This document shows positions 40,892 through 49,834 of a stretch of 64,000 nucleotides of DNA, in pieces. Made by a program: the position numbers and the translations under genes. Below the pieces are notes generated by a model that was not told the DNA's origin, did not search any database, and worked only from the letters and a program-made list of their open reading frames with translations. How positions within the stretch are numbered: the stretch's first letter is position 1; each line of letters begins with the position of its first letter. The DNA is from Aldehydirespirator sp965203635 (GTDB lineage Bacteria > Actinomycetota > Acidimicrobiia > Acidimicrobiales > Aldehydirespiratoraceae). The stretch is from positions 2,046,001 through 2,110,000 of the forward strand of contig OZ241903.1 of assembly GCA_965203635.1 (NCBI GenBank). The letters run 5' to 3'.

Positions 40892-42553
40892 ATGACAAAG
40901 CACGTCTTCGTCACCGGTGGCGTCGTCAGCGGCCTGGGAAAGGGGCTGACCGGGGCATCGCTGGGCCGGCTGCTCAAGGCCCGGGGCCTGCGAGTCACGA
41001 TGCTCAAGCTCGATCCCTACTTGAACGTGGACCCGGGGACCATGAACCCGTTCGAGCACGGCGAGGTCTTCGTCACCGACGACGGCGGGGAGACCGACCT
41101 CGATCTCGGCCACTACGAGCGCTTCATCGACGAGAGCCTCACCCGGGAGTCCAACGGCACGACCGGATCGATCTACTCGGACGTGATCGCCGCGGAGCGC
41201 CGGGGCGACTACCTCGGCCGCACCGTGCAGGTGATCCCCCACGTCACCGATGAGATCAAGCGTCGCATCGCCCGCCTCGCCGGCGACGATGTCGACGTCG
41301 TGATCACCGAGGTCGGCGGCACCGTGGGCGACATCGAGATCCTTCCCTTCCTCGAGGCCATCCGGCAGTTCCGGCTGGACGTGGGCCGCGAGAACGTGTG
41401 CTTCGTGCACGTCACCCTGGTGCCGTTCATCGGACCCACCGGTGAGCAGAAGACCAAGCCGACCCAGCACTCCGTGACCGAGCTTCGCTCGCGGGGCGTG
41501 CAGCCCGACGCCATCGTGTGCCGGTGCGAGACCCCTCTCACCAGAGACCTTGAGCGCAAGATCTCCAACCTGTGCGATGTGTCGCCGGAGGCGGTCATTA
41601 CCTGTGCCGACTCGGCCAGCCTCTACGAGATCCCCCTGATCCTGCGGGACGAGGGTCTCGACGATGTCGTCTGCAGGCAGCTCGGACTCGACGCGCGCCC
41701 GGTGGACCTGACCGAGTGGCAGGCTCTTGTGGGCCGGATCCGCGACGCTGCGACGCCGGTGAGGATCGGGCTCATCGGCAAGTACGTGAGCCTGCCCGAC
41801 GCCTACCTGTCGGTGATCGAAGCTCTCAACCACGCCGCCATCCACCACGGTGCCGACATCGACATCGAGTGGGTGCAGGCCGAGGAGGTGGAGGGGCTGC
41901 TGGTTGCAGGGCGGCTGCGCGACCTCGACGGCATCGTCATCCCCGGGGGCTTCGGCGAGCGGGGCATCGAGGGCAAGGTCGCGGCGGCCGGCTACGCCCG
42001 CGAGCATCTGATCCCGTGCCTCGGCCTGTGCCTGGGCATGCAGGTGATGACCATCGAGTACGCCCGCAACGCGCTGGGACTGGCCGACGCCAACTCCACC
42101 GAGTTCGATGCGCTGACGCCGCATCCGGTGATCGACCTCATGGACAGCCAGCGCGGCGTCACCGACTACGGCGGCACGATGCGCTTGGGCGCCTACGTGG
42201 CGCAACTCCTGGCCGGCTCGCAGGTTGCCCGCGCCTACGGCGAGGAGGTGGTGTCGGAGCGGCACCGTCACCGCTACGAGTTCAATCCCCGCTACCGGAG
42301 CCGCTTCGAAGCGTCCGACGTCGTGCTCTGCGGCGAGTCGCCCGACGGGAGGCTGGTGGAGTTCATCGAGTTGGACGGCCACCCCTACTGGGTGGGAACC
42401 CAAGCCCACCCGGAGTTCAAGAGCCGTCCCAACCGGCCGGCCCCCCTCTTCGGCGGGCTGGTGGCCGCCGCGATGGCAAGGGCCGTGGGCCGCAACCCCA
42501 CGCTGCCCGAGTTGAGCGAGCTGGAGCGGGCCGAGCCCTCGGCTCCGGCGTGA
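40892..42553 (+). CDS. pyrG: CTP synthase
   Basis: Aminates UTP to CTP with glutamine or ammonia. Of the 553 residues, the N-terminal synthetase domain starts TKHVFVTGGVVSGLGKGLTG (P loop; most relatives have GGVVSSLGKG) and contains KLDPYLNVDPGTMNPFEHGEVFV. The C-terminal class I GATase has the nucleophile Cys in CLGLCLGMQV and the His-Glu pair in QAHPEFKSR. The next gene overlaps by four bases. Confidence 0.97.
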   Translation: MTKHVFVTGGVVSGLGKGLTGASLGRLLKARGLRVTMLKLDPYLNVDPGTMNPFEHGEVFVTDDGGETDLDLGHYERFIDESLTRESNGTTGSIYSDVIAAERRGDYLGRTVQVIPHVTDEIKRRIARLAGDDVDVVITEVGGTVGDIEILPFLEAIRQFRLDVGRENVCFVHVTLVPFIGPTGEQKTKPTQHSVTELRSRGVQPDAIVCRCETPLTRDLERKISNLCDVSPEAVITCADSASLYEIPLILRDEGLDDVVCRQLGLDARPVDLTEWQALVGRIRDAATPVRIGLIGKYVSLPDAYLSVIEALNHAAIHHGADIDIEWVQAEEVEGLLVAGRLRDLDGIVIPGGFGERGIEGKVAAAGYAREHLIPCLGLCLGMQVMTIEYARNALGLADANSTEFDALTPHPVIDLMDSQRGVTDYGGTMRLGAYVAQLLAGSQVARAYGEEVVSERHRHRYEFNPRYRSRFEASDVVLCGESPDGRLVEFIELDGHPYWVGTQAHPEFKSRPNRPAPLFGGLVAAAMARAVGRNPTLPELSELERAEPSAPA

Positions 42554-43146
42554 CATCGGTGGACGGGGGGCCGAGCGCCGCTTCGGATCGGCCGGACACC
42601 GCCGTCGCGGGCGGCTTCCACAAGGTCAGCGAGCGAGAGATCCACGCCGGCCGGGTGGTGCGGCTGACCGAGAGCGTCTTCGCCACCCCCGACGGCGGAA
42701 CCATGACCCGCGACATCGTCCACCACCGGGGCGCGGTGGCGGTGGTGGCGGTGGACGGCGACGAGGTGGTGCTGTTGCGGCAGTACCGCACCCCTGTGGA
42801 GAGCGAGCTGCTGGAGATCGTGGCCGGCACCCGCGACGTCGGCGGGGAGGAGCCGGAGGCCACGGCCCGCCGGGAGCTGGCAGAGGAGGCCGGCCTGGCC
42901 TGCGAGTCGCTGGAGGAGTTGGGGACGTTCTTCAACTCGCCCGGCTTCTGCGACGAGCTATCCCACGTGTACCTGGCCACCGGCCTGTCGCCGGTGCCCC
43001 GCGAGCCCGACGGGGCCGAGGAGGAGTGGATGACCATCGAGCGTGTCGGCCTCGGCGCGGTCGAGGCCATGATCGCCCGGGGCGAGATCCGCGATGCCAA
43101 GACCATCATCGGCCTGCTGCTCGCCTTCCGCCGGCTAGGAGCGTGA
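42550..43146 (+). CDS. NUDIX hydrolase (ADP-ribose pyrophosphatase-like)
   Basis: A 198-residue NUDIX protein starting at GTG 42550, overlapping the pyrG stop (GTGA). The catalytic helix is ATARRELAEEAGLACESLEELG, preceded by LLEIVAGTRDVGGEEPE. HKVSEREIHAGRVVRLTESVF and VVLLRQYRTPVESELLEI are typical of ADP-ribose/GDP-mannose pyrophosphatases. It stands at the same place as Rv1700 in Mycobacterium, between pyrG and xerD. Confidence 0.9.
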   Translation: MTSVDGGPSAASDRPDTAVAGGFHKVSEREIHAGRVVRLTESVFATPDGGTMTRDIVHHRGAVAVVAVDGDEVVLLRQYRTPVESELLEIVAGTRDVGGEEPEATARRELAEEAGLACESLEELGTFFNSPGFCDELSHVYLATGLSPVPREPDGAEEEWMTIERVGLGAVEAMIARGEIRDAKTIIGLLLAFRRLGA

Positions 43147-44102
43147 GCACCCTGACGCCGCCCCTCGCGCCGCCGGAAGTCGAGGCCGCGAGCCTCGACG
43201 CCCGGGCCGAGGAGTTCCTGGCCTGGCTCGCGGTGGAGCGGGGCCGGTCGCCCCGCACCGTCGAGGCCTACCGGCGGGACCTGCTTCGCTACCACGGCCA
43301 CCTCGACGGCCGGGGCCGCAGCCTCGACGACGCCGCCGACACCGACGTGGTCACGTTCGTGCGGGGGTTGCAGCGCGACGGGCTGGCCGCGGCGTCGGTG
43401 ACCCGGATGCTGGTGTCGGTGCGGGGGCTGCACCGGTTCCTGGTGGCCGAGAGCCACCGGGGCGACGACCCCGCCGCCGACGTCGAGATCCCCGAGGTGC
43501 CCAGGGGTCTGCCCAAGGCTCTGACGGTGGTCCAGATCACCTCGCTGATGGACGCGGTGGTGGGCGACGATCCCCCGGCCCGGCGCGACCGGGCCGTGCT
43601 GGAGGTGCTGTACGGCACCGGGTGCCGGATCTCGGAGGCGGGCTCGCTGTCGCTGGCCGACGTGGACCTGCACGACGGGCTGGTGCGGGTGACCGGCAAG
43701 GGGGCCAAGGAGCGCATCGTGCCGCTGGGCCGATGCGCCGCGGAGGCGCTGGAACAGTGGCTGTCGCCGCCAGGGCGCGGTGCGCTTGAACCGGCCCGCT
43801 GGGCCCGCCGCGGCGACGCCGAGGCGGTGTTCCTCAACCAGCGGGGCGGGCGGCTCAGCCGCCAGGGACTGTGGCTCATCGTGCGCCGCCACGGCGAGGC
43901 CGCCGGTATCGGGCCGCTGCTGACGCCTCACGTGCTGCGCCACTCGTGCGCCACCCACATGCTCGACGGCGGTGCCGACATACGCATCGTGCAGGAGATG
44001 CTGGGCCACGCCTCGGTCTCCACCACCCAGATCTACACGAGGGTGTCGACCGAGCGCCTCAGGTCCGTCTACCGGGCCGCCCACCCCCGCGCCGTCGGCT
44101 GA
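43143..44102 (+). CDS. xerD: Tyrosine site-specific recombinase XerD
   Basis: Resolves chromosome dimers at dif with XerC. The 319-residue protein has a SAM-like N-terminal domain (FLAWLAVERGRSPRTVEAYRRDLLRY) and the catalytic R-K-H-R-H-Y set: LYGTGCRISEAG (Arg), VTGKGAKERIVP (Lys), HVLRHSCATHML (His-Arg), LGHASVSTTQIYT (His and nucleophile Tyr). The GTG at 43143 overlaps the NUDIX stop. Position after pyrG-NUDIX supports XerD over a phage integrase. Confidence 0.94.
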   Translation: MSTLTPPLAPPEVEAASLDARAEEFLAWLAVERGRSPRTVEAYRRDLLRYHGHLDGRGRSLDDAADTDVVTFVRGLQRDGLAAASVTRMLVSVRGLHRFLVAESHRGDDPAADVEIPEVPRGLPKALTVVQITSLMDAVVGDDPPARRDRAVLEVLYGTGCRISEAGSLSLADVDLHDGLVRVTGKGAKERIVPLGRCAAEALEQWLSPPGRGALEPARWARRGDAEAVFLNQRGGRLSRQGLWLIVRRHGEAAGIGPLLTPHVLRHSCATHMLDGGADIRIVQEMLGHASVSTTQIYTRVSTERLRSVYRAAHPRAVG

Positions 44103-44107
44103 GCTGG

Positions 44108-45088
44108 TTAGGGGGCCAGCAGGCCGATGTTGGTGCGGGCCCGTTCGAGGGTGACCGCCGCGATGGCCCGGGCCTTGCCGGCGCCGATCTGCAGCAGCCG
44201 CGACGTCTCGGCCGGGTCGGCCTCCAGTTCGGCGAAGCGGGTCTGGATGGGGCGCAGCAACTCGACCACCGCGTCGGCTGTGTCGGCCTTGAGCGGCCCG
44301 TACATCGTGTAGTCCCCGGCGGCCGCTTCCGGCGTGCGGCCGGTGGCCGCCCCCAGGATCGAGAGCAGGTTCGACACTCCCGGCTTGGCCTGGACGTCGT
44401 AGCGCACCTCAGCCTCGCTGTCGGTGACGGCCGACTTGATCTTGCGAGTGATGACCGACGGGTCGTCGAGGATGTCCACGGTGCCCCGGGGCGAATCCAA
44501 TGACTTGGACATCTTGTTGGTCGGGCTCTGCAGGTCCATGACCCTGGCCCCCGCCGCCGGAACCACCGCGGCGGGCAGCTTGAAGGTCTCGCCGTAGCGC
44601 GAGTTGAACCGCTCGGCGATGTCGCGGGTGAGCTCGATGTGCTGGCGCTGATCGGCACCCACCGGCACCTCGTCGGCGTCGTACAGCAGGATGTCGGCCG
44701 CCTGGAGCGCGGGGTAGGTGAACAGCCCGGCCGAGATGAACTGTTGCTGGCCCGACTTGTCCTTGAACTGGGTCATCCGGCTCAGCTCACCGAAAGAAAC
44801 GGTGCACTCCAGCAGCCAGGCACACTCGGTGTGCTCCCGCACATGGCTCTGCACGAAGATGGTGCAGACCTCCGGGTCGAGCCCGGCGGCCATCAGCATC
44901 TGCGACATCCGCAGCGTCGCCCTGCCCAGCTCGCCGGGCTCTTGAGGCACGGTCACGGCGTGGAGATCCACCACCGGGTGGAAGGCGTCGGCAGTGTGCT
45001 GGATTCTCGCCCAGTTGCGGATCGCCCCCAGGTAGTTGCCCAGGTGCAGATCACCGCTGGGCTGGATGCCGGACAGGACCCTCACCAT
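44108..45088 (-). CDS. trpS: Tryptophanyl-tRNA synthetase
   Basis: Class I synthetase charging tRNA-Trp. The 326-residue protein has the HIGH motif in SGDLHLGNYLGAI, TVSFGELSRMTQFKDKS, and the KMSKS loop in SPTNKMSKSLDSPRGT, with GADQRQHIELTRDIA between. It is on the opposite strand inside the xerD-scpA-scpB segment, in the place where related actinobacteria have a parA-like gene. It shares a 34-nt divergent promoter region with scpA. Confidence 0.96.
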   Translation of the reverse strand: MVRVLSGIQPSGDLHLGNYLGAIRNWARIQHTADAFHPVVDLHAVTVPQEPGELGRATLRMSQMLMAAGLDPEVCTIFVQSHVREHTECAWLLECTVSFGELSRMTQFKDKSGQQQFISAGLFTYPALQAADILLYDADEVPVGADQRQHIELTRDIAERFNSRYGETFKLPAAVVPAAGARVMDLQSPTNKMSKSLDSPRGTVDILDDPSVITRKIKSAVTDSEAEVRYDVQAKPGVSNLLSILGAATGRTPEAAAGDYTMYGPLKADTADAVVELLRPIQTRFAELEADPAETSRLLQIGAGKARAIAAVTLERARTNIGLLAP

Positions 45089-45108
45089 GGCGGGCCAGCG
45101 TAGGCGGG

Positions 45109-45114
45109 TAATCT
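45109..45114 (+). promoter_or_regulatory. -10 TAATCT giving a leaderless scpA start
   Basis: TAATCT ends 8 nt before the scpA ATG at 45123, in the short divergent region with trpS. No Shine-Dalgarno motif. Confidence 0.5.
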
Positions 45115-45122
45115 CGCGTTCA

Positions 45123-45911
45123 ATGTCCTATGTGGTGTCCACGCCCGCCTACAGCGGGCCGTTCGAGTTGCTCCTGCAGCTCATCCTCCGTGAGCAGGTG
45201 GAGATCTACGACATTCCCATCGCCCGGATCACCGACGCCTTCCTGGCCGAGATCGAGCGGATGCCCGATTGCGACCTGGAGGTAGCCACCGAGTTCCTGC
45301 TGATGGCCGCGACCCTGGTCGATATGAAAGTCAAGCGCCTGCTGCCCACTGAGGCTGCGGTGGACCTTGACGACGAGATGGAAGCGATCTCGGAGCGGGA
45401 TCTGCTGCTGGCCCGCCTTCTGGAGTGCAGCACGTTCCGGGATGCGTCCCAGCGGCTGCGCCGGCTGTTCGAGTCGGCAGCCCGCAGTCACCCCCGCACA
45501 ATGGGCATCACCGAGGACCGCTGGCTCATGCTGGCTCCGGCCGTATTGGAGGGAGTGTCTCCCACCGACGTCCGCACCGCCTACCTGCGGGCTGCGGCTC
45601 CCCGTGCCGCGCCACGGGTCGACACGACCCACATCACGCCGATCTCGCTGACCGTGGGCGACGCTTTGGCCGAGTTGATCGGGGAGCTGACCAGTTCGGG
45701 GCAGGCCACCTTCCGGCGGCTCACCATCGGCATCGACGATCGTCTCGAACTGGTCGTGCGGTTCCTGGCTGTGCTCGAGCTGATCAAGCAGGGACTGGCC
45801 GACGTCCAGCAGGCGACCACGTTCGGCGACATCGTCATCTCGTGGACCGGAGGCGACGATGCCGGTGTTCGCCAGGCCGCGATGGCCGGCGCGGACGTCT
45901 ACGACGGTTGA
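45123..45911 (+). CDS. scpA: Segregation and condensation protein A (kleisin)
   Basis: Kleisin that bridges the SMC heads. The 262-residue protein has FELLLQLILREQVEIYDIPIARITDAFL, ATEFLLMAATLVDMKVKRLLP at the N-terminus and a C-terminal winged helix (VRFLAVLELIKQGLADVQQATTFGDI). It is paired with scpB 8 nt downstream; smc itself is not in the window. Confidence 0.93.
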   Translation: MSYVVSTPAYSGPFELLLQLILREQVEIYDIPIARITDAFLAEIERMPDCDLEVATEFLLMAATLVDMKVKRLLPTEAAVDLDDEMEAISERDLLLARLLECSTFRDASQRLRRLFESAARSHPRTMGITEDRWLMLAPAVLEGVSPTDVRTAYLRAAAPRAAPRVDTTHITPISLTVGDALAELIGELTSSGQATFRRLTIGIDDRLELVVRFLAVLELIKQGLADVQQATTFGDIVISWTGGDDAGVRQAAMAGADVYDG

Positions 45912-45919
45912 GTCCGCCG

Positions 45920-46555
45920 GTGACCAGCGCTCCGGACCACGCGACTTCGCCGGACGCCTCGATCGCGGCGGCGATCGAAGCGGTGCTGCTGCTCGCGGAC
46001 GAACCCCTGTCGCCGCAAGTGCTGGCGGCCGTCGTCCAGACGTCCACGGAGCAGGTGCTCGCCGCCTGCGATGCGCTCGCGGCCGAGTACGAGTCACAGG
46101 GACGCGGCTTCGTGCTGGCGCGAGTGGCCGGCGGCTACCGCTACCAGACCGCGCCCAGCCAGGACGTCTACGTGGAGCGGTTCGTGCGCGGGGGCCATGG
46201 CGGGCGGCTCTCGGCCGCCGCGCTCGAGACGCTGGCCGTCGTGGCCTACAAGCAGCCGGTGTCGCGCCACCAGGTCGCCGAGATCCGGGGCGTGAACGTG
46301 GACGGGGTCATGCGGACGTTGAGACGCCGCGGCTACATCGACGAGATCGCCCGTCTCCCGGGACCGGGCCAGGCGGTGCTGTACGGGACCACGTCCCAGT
46401 TCTTGGAGCATCTGGGCCTCGATTCCCTCGACGAGTTGCCCCCGCTCGGCGAGTTCGTACCTGATCCCGATGCGGTCGAGGCCATGGAGCGACGATTGCG
46501 GGTGGTGTCCGACACCGACGGCCCGGACCCGGACCCGGCCGGCAGCGGCCAGTGA
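45920..46555 (+). CDS. scpB: Segregation and condensation protein B
   Basis: Winged-helix dimer that binds ScpA. The 211-residue protein has AAIEAVLLLADEPLSPQVLAAVVQ, FVLARVAGGYRYQTAP, LETLAVVAYKQPVSRHQVAEIRGVNVDGVMRTLRRRGYI and a Pro/Asp-rich tail. GTG 45920 is used; a TTG at 45908 overlapping the scpA stop is a possible alternative. The stop overlaps a GTG and the whole 10-bp junction is duplicated. Confidence 0.93.
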   Translation: MTSAPDHATSPDASIAAAIEAVLLLADEPLSPQVLAAVVQTSTEQVLAACDALAAEYESQGRGFVLARVAGGYRYQTAPSQDVYVERFVRGGHGGRLSAAALETLAVVAYKQPVSRHQVAEIRGVNVDGVMRTLRRRGYIDEIARLPGPGQAVLYGTTSQFLEHLGLDSLDELPPLGEFVPDPDAVEAMERRLRVVSDTDGPDPDPAGSGQ

Positions 46556-46566
46556 CGGCCAGTGAC
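46547..46566 (+). repeat. 10-bp tandem duplication of the scpB/rluB junction
   Basis: GGCCAGTGAC occurs twice in direct succession (46547-46556, 46557-46566). The first copy holds the scpB stop (and a GTGA), the second the rluB GTG start; the period of 10 puts the two GTGs out of frame. Confidence 0.85.
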
Positions 46567-47284
46567 GTCGGCCGAGGGTGAGCGACTGCAGAAGGTTCTG
46601 GCCCGGTGCGGGTTCGGGAGTCGCCGCGCCTGCGAGTCCCTGATCTCAGATGGACGGGTACGAGTCGACGGCGCGGTGGCTCGGCTGGGCGCCCGCATCG
46701 ATACGACCCGGGCAGTGGTGGAGGTCGACGGCGCGGTCGTCGGCGTGCGGCCCGACCTCGTCCACTACCTGCTCAACAAGCCGCCCGGGGTGGTGACCAC
46801 GGCGCACGACCCGCAGGGACGCCCCGTGGTCACCGACCTCGTTCCGGCCGAGCCGCGTGTCTTCCCGGTCGGGCGCCTCGATCTGATGACCGAGGGTCTG
46901 CTGTTGCTCACCAACGACGGGGACCTCGCCCATCGGCTCGCCCACCCGTCGTTCGGCATCGCCAAGGAGTACCTGGCCCACGTGTCGGGGGAGCCGAAGC
47001 CGGCTGCGGTGAGAGCCCTCCGCCAAGGTGTGGAGCTCGATGACGGCCCGACCGGACCGGCCAAGGTGGCGCTGGTGGCGCCTGACGTGCTGCGCATCAC
47101 CGTCCATGAGGGGCGCAATCGGCTGGTCCGCAGGATGTGCGAGGCGGTGGGCCATCCGGTGCGCCGGCTGGTGCGGACCAGGATCGGTCCCCTCGCCGAC
47201 CGGCGCCTGGCTCCGGGCTGCTGGCGCTCGCTGACACCTGAGGAGACCAGGCTTCTGGAGCAGGCCGCAGCGTCAACGACATAG
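46562..47284 (+). CDS. rluB: 23S rRNA pseudouridine synthase B
   Basis: A 240-residue RluB/RsuA-family enzyme. The S4 domain (GERLQKVLARCGFGSRRACESLISDGRVRVDG) is followed by the catalytic GRLDLMTEGLLLLTNDGDLAHRL with the active-site Asp in RLD, and KEYLAHVSGEPKP. The GTG at 46562 starts right at the second half of the duplicated junction. Its TAG stop is the first triplet of repeat copy E. Confidence 0.94.
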   Translation: MTSAEGERLQKVLARCGFGSRRACESLISDGRVRVDGAVARLGARIDTTRAVVEVDGAVVGVRPDLVHYLLNKPPGVVTTAHDPQGRPVVTDLVPAEPRVFPVGRLDLMTEGLLLLTNDGDLAHRLAHPSFGIAKEYLAHVSGEPKPAAVRALRQGVELDDGPTGPAKVALVAPDVLRITVHEGRNRLVRRMCEAVGHPVRRLVRTRIGPLADRRLAPGCWRSLTPEETRLLEQAAASTT

Positions 47285-47379
47285 AGGCCGAGCAGGTAGG
47301 TGAGCGAATCCCTCTCATACGGGCGAGGCCGTGGCCCGAGCGGCCCGTGAGCGCAGCGAACAGGAGCGGGAGACACCCC
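47282..47379 (+). repeat. Dispersed repeat, copy E, begins on the rluB stop codon
   Basis: TAGAGGCCGAGCAGGTAGG, variable segment, CTCATACGGGCGAGGCC, core and AACAGGAGCGGGAGACAC. The first TAG is the rluB stop, as at hemH and dxs on the other strand. Confidence 0.92.
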
Positions 47380-47451
47380 CTCACAACGCGACGGGTCTGC
47401 ATCTACCCGCGCACGTTCCAATAGAGGCAAGAGGCCGGCGGATCGCACCGG

Positions 47452-47457
47452 TAGCAT
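47452..47457 (+). promoter_or_regulatory. -10-like TAGCAT giving a leaderless tyrA start
   Basis: TAGCAT ends 8 nt before the ATG at 47466. The ~70 nt between repeat copy E and this site hold nothing else recognisable. Confidence 0.45.
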
Positions 47458-47465
47458 CGCCGTCC

Positions 47466-48530
47466 ATGGCCCGAACCCGCAGCGCCGTCATCGCCGGCAC
47501 GGGACTCATCGGGGGCTCGGTGGGCATGGCTCTCCGCAAGGCCGGGTGGCAGGTCACCGGTATCGAGCCCGACCCCCTGCGAGCTGCCTCGGCCGTGGCC
47601 ATGGGCGCGGTGGACTGCGTCGGCGAGCCGGGACCGTGCGACCTCGCCGTGGTCGCCGCTCCACCCGCGGTGCTGGCTCCAGTCGCCCAGCAGCTGCTCG
47701 ACGCCGGCGCGTCGATCGTCACCGATGTCGGCAGCGTCAAGGCCCCCGTCTGCAGCGCGGTGAACGATCCCCGGTTCGTGGGCGGCCATCCGATGGCGGG
47801 CAGCGAGCAGGACGGCTTGGACGGCGCCCATGCCGACCTTTTCCGGAACGCGGTTTGGGTGCTCACCCCCACCGCGATCACTGACGATTCGGCCCTGGCC
47901 GGCGTGCGCGAGGTCGTCTCGCAGCTGGGAGCCCAGCCGATCGCGCTCTCGCCGGAGCGCCATGACGCGTTGGTGGCGGTTGTCTCCCATGTGCCGCACC
48001 TCACCGCGGCCGTGCTGATGCGCATCGCCGAAGGACGCTCGAACGAGCATCGCGCTCTGCTGAGGCTCGCGGCGGGCGGTTTCCGTGACATGACCCGGGT
48101 GGCCGCGGGCCACCCCGCCATCTGGCCCGAGATCTGCGTCGAGAATCGAGCCGCCATCACCGATGTGCTCGACGAGTTGCTCGATGAACTGGTCGAGATG
48201 CGGCTGATCGTCTCCGGGGGTGATCGTGCGGAGCTGCTGGCCCGGTTGGAGGCGGCACGGGAGAGCAGGCGGAGCCTGTCCACCGGAGCACCCGAGCCCG
48301 AGCGTCTGACCGAGGTACGGATCGCTATACGCGACCAGAAGGGCGAGCTGGCCAGGATCACGACCCTGGCGGCCGACCTCGACGTGAACATCTACGACCT
48401 TGAGATAGCGCACTCCGCGGAGGGGGCGCGCGGTGTGGTGCTGGCTCTGGTCGGCAGCGACGCGGCGGAGCAGTTCGCGCAGAGCCTGACCGACGCCGGG
48501 TATCGCCCGTCACTGAACCCGCTCGGATGA
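47466..48530 (+). CDS. tyrA: Prephenate dehydrogenase with ACT domain
   Basis: Oxidatively decarboxylates prephenate to 4-hydroxyphenylpyruvate in tyrosine synthesis. The 354-residue protein has the NAD fold (IAGTGLIGGSVGMALRKAGW), VTDVGSVKAPV, GGHPMAGSEQDGLDGA with the substrate His, and HVPHLTAAVLM. Residues ~275-350 form an ACT domain (VRIAIRDQKGELARITTLAADLDVNIYDLEI), so feedback by an amino acid is likely. It overlaps aroA by four bases (ATGA). Confidence 0.93.
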   Translation: MARTRSAVIAGTGLIGGSVGMALRKAGWQVTGIEPDPLRAASAVAMGAVDCVGEPGPCDLAVVAAPPAVLAPVAQQLLDAGASIVTDVGSVKAPVCSAVNDPRFVGGHPMAGSEQDGLDGAHADLFRNAVWVLTPTAITDDSALAGVREVVSQLGAQPIALSPERHDALVAVVSHVPHLTAAVLMRIAEGRSNEHRALLRLAAGGFRDMTRVAAGHPAIWPEICVENRAAITDVLDELLDELVEMRLIVSGGDRAELLARLEAARESRRSLSTGAPEPERLTEVRIAIRDQKGELARITTLAADLDVNIYDLEIAHSAEGARGVVLALVGSDAAEQFAQSLTDAGYRPSLNPLG

Positions 48531-49834
48531 GAGAGAACCTGCCTCCGGCTCTGGACATCAAGCCGCTGGAGGTCCCGCCGGACGCGACGGTGAGCCTGCC
48601 GGGATCCAAGAGCATCACCAACCGGGCTCTCATCTGCGCCGCGCTGGCTCCGGGCGAGACCACGCTCACCGGCGCTCTCTTCGCCGACGACACTGAAGCC
48701 ATGGTTGAAGCGGTCAGGTCGCTGGGTGCCGAGGTGGTGTGCACACCCGAGACGGCGACGATGCGGATCCGCGGCACCGCGGGGACGGTCGAGACGCCCG
48801 AGGGTGCCGTGGTGGACGCCCGGATGTCGGGAACGACGAGCCGTTTCGTAGCGCCGGTGCTGGCCCTGTCCGAGCGGCCGGTGACCTTGGACGGCCATTC
48901 GCAACTGAGGGCCCGGCCCTTCGGCGATCTGGCCGACTCGCTGCGGCGGCTCGGCGTTCGGGTGGAGTTCCCGTCAGGCGGTGACGGGCTGCCAATGCTG
49001 ATTCGCGGACCCATCCGCTCCGACGAGGCTGCCGTGGCCACCGATCGTTCCAGCCAGTTCCTCTCCGGGCTTATGCTGGCCGCACCACTGGTTCCCGGCG
49101 GGCTGAGGATCCGCATCGCCGGGGTGGTCGTGAGCCGGTCGTACGTCGAGATGACGGCCGAGGTCATGAGGGCCTTCGGCGCGGCCGTCGAGGTCGGCGA
49201 CCACGAGGTGCGCATCGCGGGGAAGGGCTACCGACCCCTCGGGCGCTTCGAGGTGGAGCCCGATGCCTCGTCGGCCTCGTACTTCATGGCGGCGGCCGCG
49301 GTGACCGGCGGCACGGTGCGGGTCGAGGGCCTCGGCTCCGGTTCGGTCCAGGGCGACACCCGCTTTGCCGCGCTGCTGGCAGACATGGGGGCGGGGGTGG
49401 ACCAGGACGAAGCCGGCACCCGGGTGACCGGCGGCCCCCTGCGGGGCGTGGATGTCGACCTGTCCGACATGTCCGACACCGCTCCCACCCTGGGCGTGGT
49501 GGCCGCCGTGGCCGGGACGTCGACCACGGTGCGGGGCATCGGGTTCGTGCGGGGCAAGGAGAGCGACCGGATAGCCGCCGTGGTCTCGGAGCTCCGCCGC
49601 TGCGGCGTCGAGGCTCGGGAGTTGGCCGACGGGTTCGCGGTGGCGCCCCCTCCGGCTCCGGTGGGGGCCCGAGTCCGCACCTACGACGACCACCGGATCG
49701 CGATGGCGTTCTCGGTGCTGGGCCTGGTGGTGCCGGGAGTGCAGATCGAGAACCCCGGGTGTGTGGCCAAGACGTTTCCCGGCTTCTACGAGGCGCTGGA
49801 GGCTCTGAGACTGCCCGGCGGAGCGCACCGATGA
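48527..49834 (+). CDS. aroA: 3-phosphoshikimate 1-carboxyvinyltransferase (EPSP synthase)
   Basis: Transfers the enolpyruvyl group to shikimate 3-phosphate. The 435-residue protein has LPGSKSITNRALICAAL, DARMSGTTSRFVAPV, ATDRSSQFLSG, DLSDMSDTAPTL, RGKESDRI and YDDHRIAMAFSVLGL. The GTSR-type block reads SGTTSRF, with no change typical of herbicide tolerance assessed. It is coupled to tyrA at the start and joined to cmk through a chain of repeated ATGA motifs. Confidence 0.95.
   Translation: MRENLPPALDIKPLEVPPDATVSLPGSKSITNRALICAALAPGETTLTGALFADDTEAMVEAVRSLGAEVVCTPETATMRIRGTAGTVETPEGAVVDARMSGTTSRFVAPVLALSERPVTLDGHSQLRARPFGDLADSLRRLGVRVEFPSGGDGLPMLIRGPIRSDEAAVATDRSSQFLSGLMLAAPLVPGGLRIRIAGVVVSRSYVEMTAEVMRAFGAAVEVGDHEVRIAGKGYRPLGRFEVEPDASSASYFMAAAAVTGGTVRVEGLGSGSVQGDTRFAALLADMGAGVDQDEAGTRVTGGPLRGVDVDLSDMSDTAPTLGVVAAVAGTSTTVRGIGFVRGKESDRIAAVVSELRRCGVEARELADGFAVAPPPAPVGARVRTYDDHRIAMAFSVLGLVVPGVQIENPGCVAKTFPGFYEALEALRLPGGAHR

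Noticed and set aside
43143..44102. Phage integrase and attachment site
   Set aside because: Gene order and length match chromosomal XerD; the tRNA genes in the window show no adjacent integrase or duplicated tRNA end.
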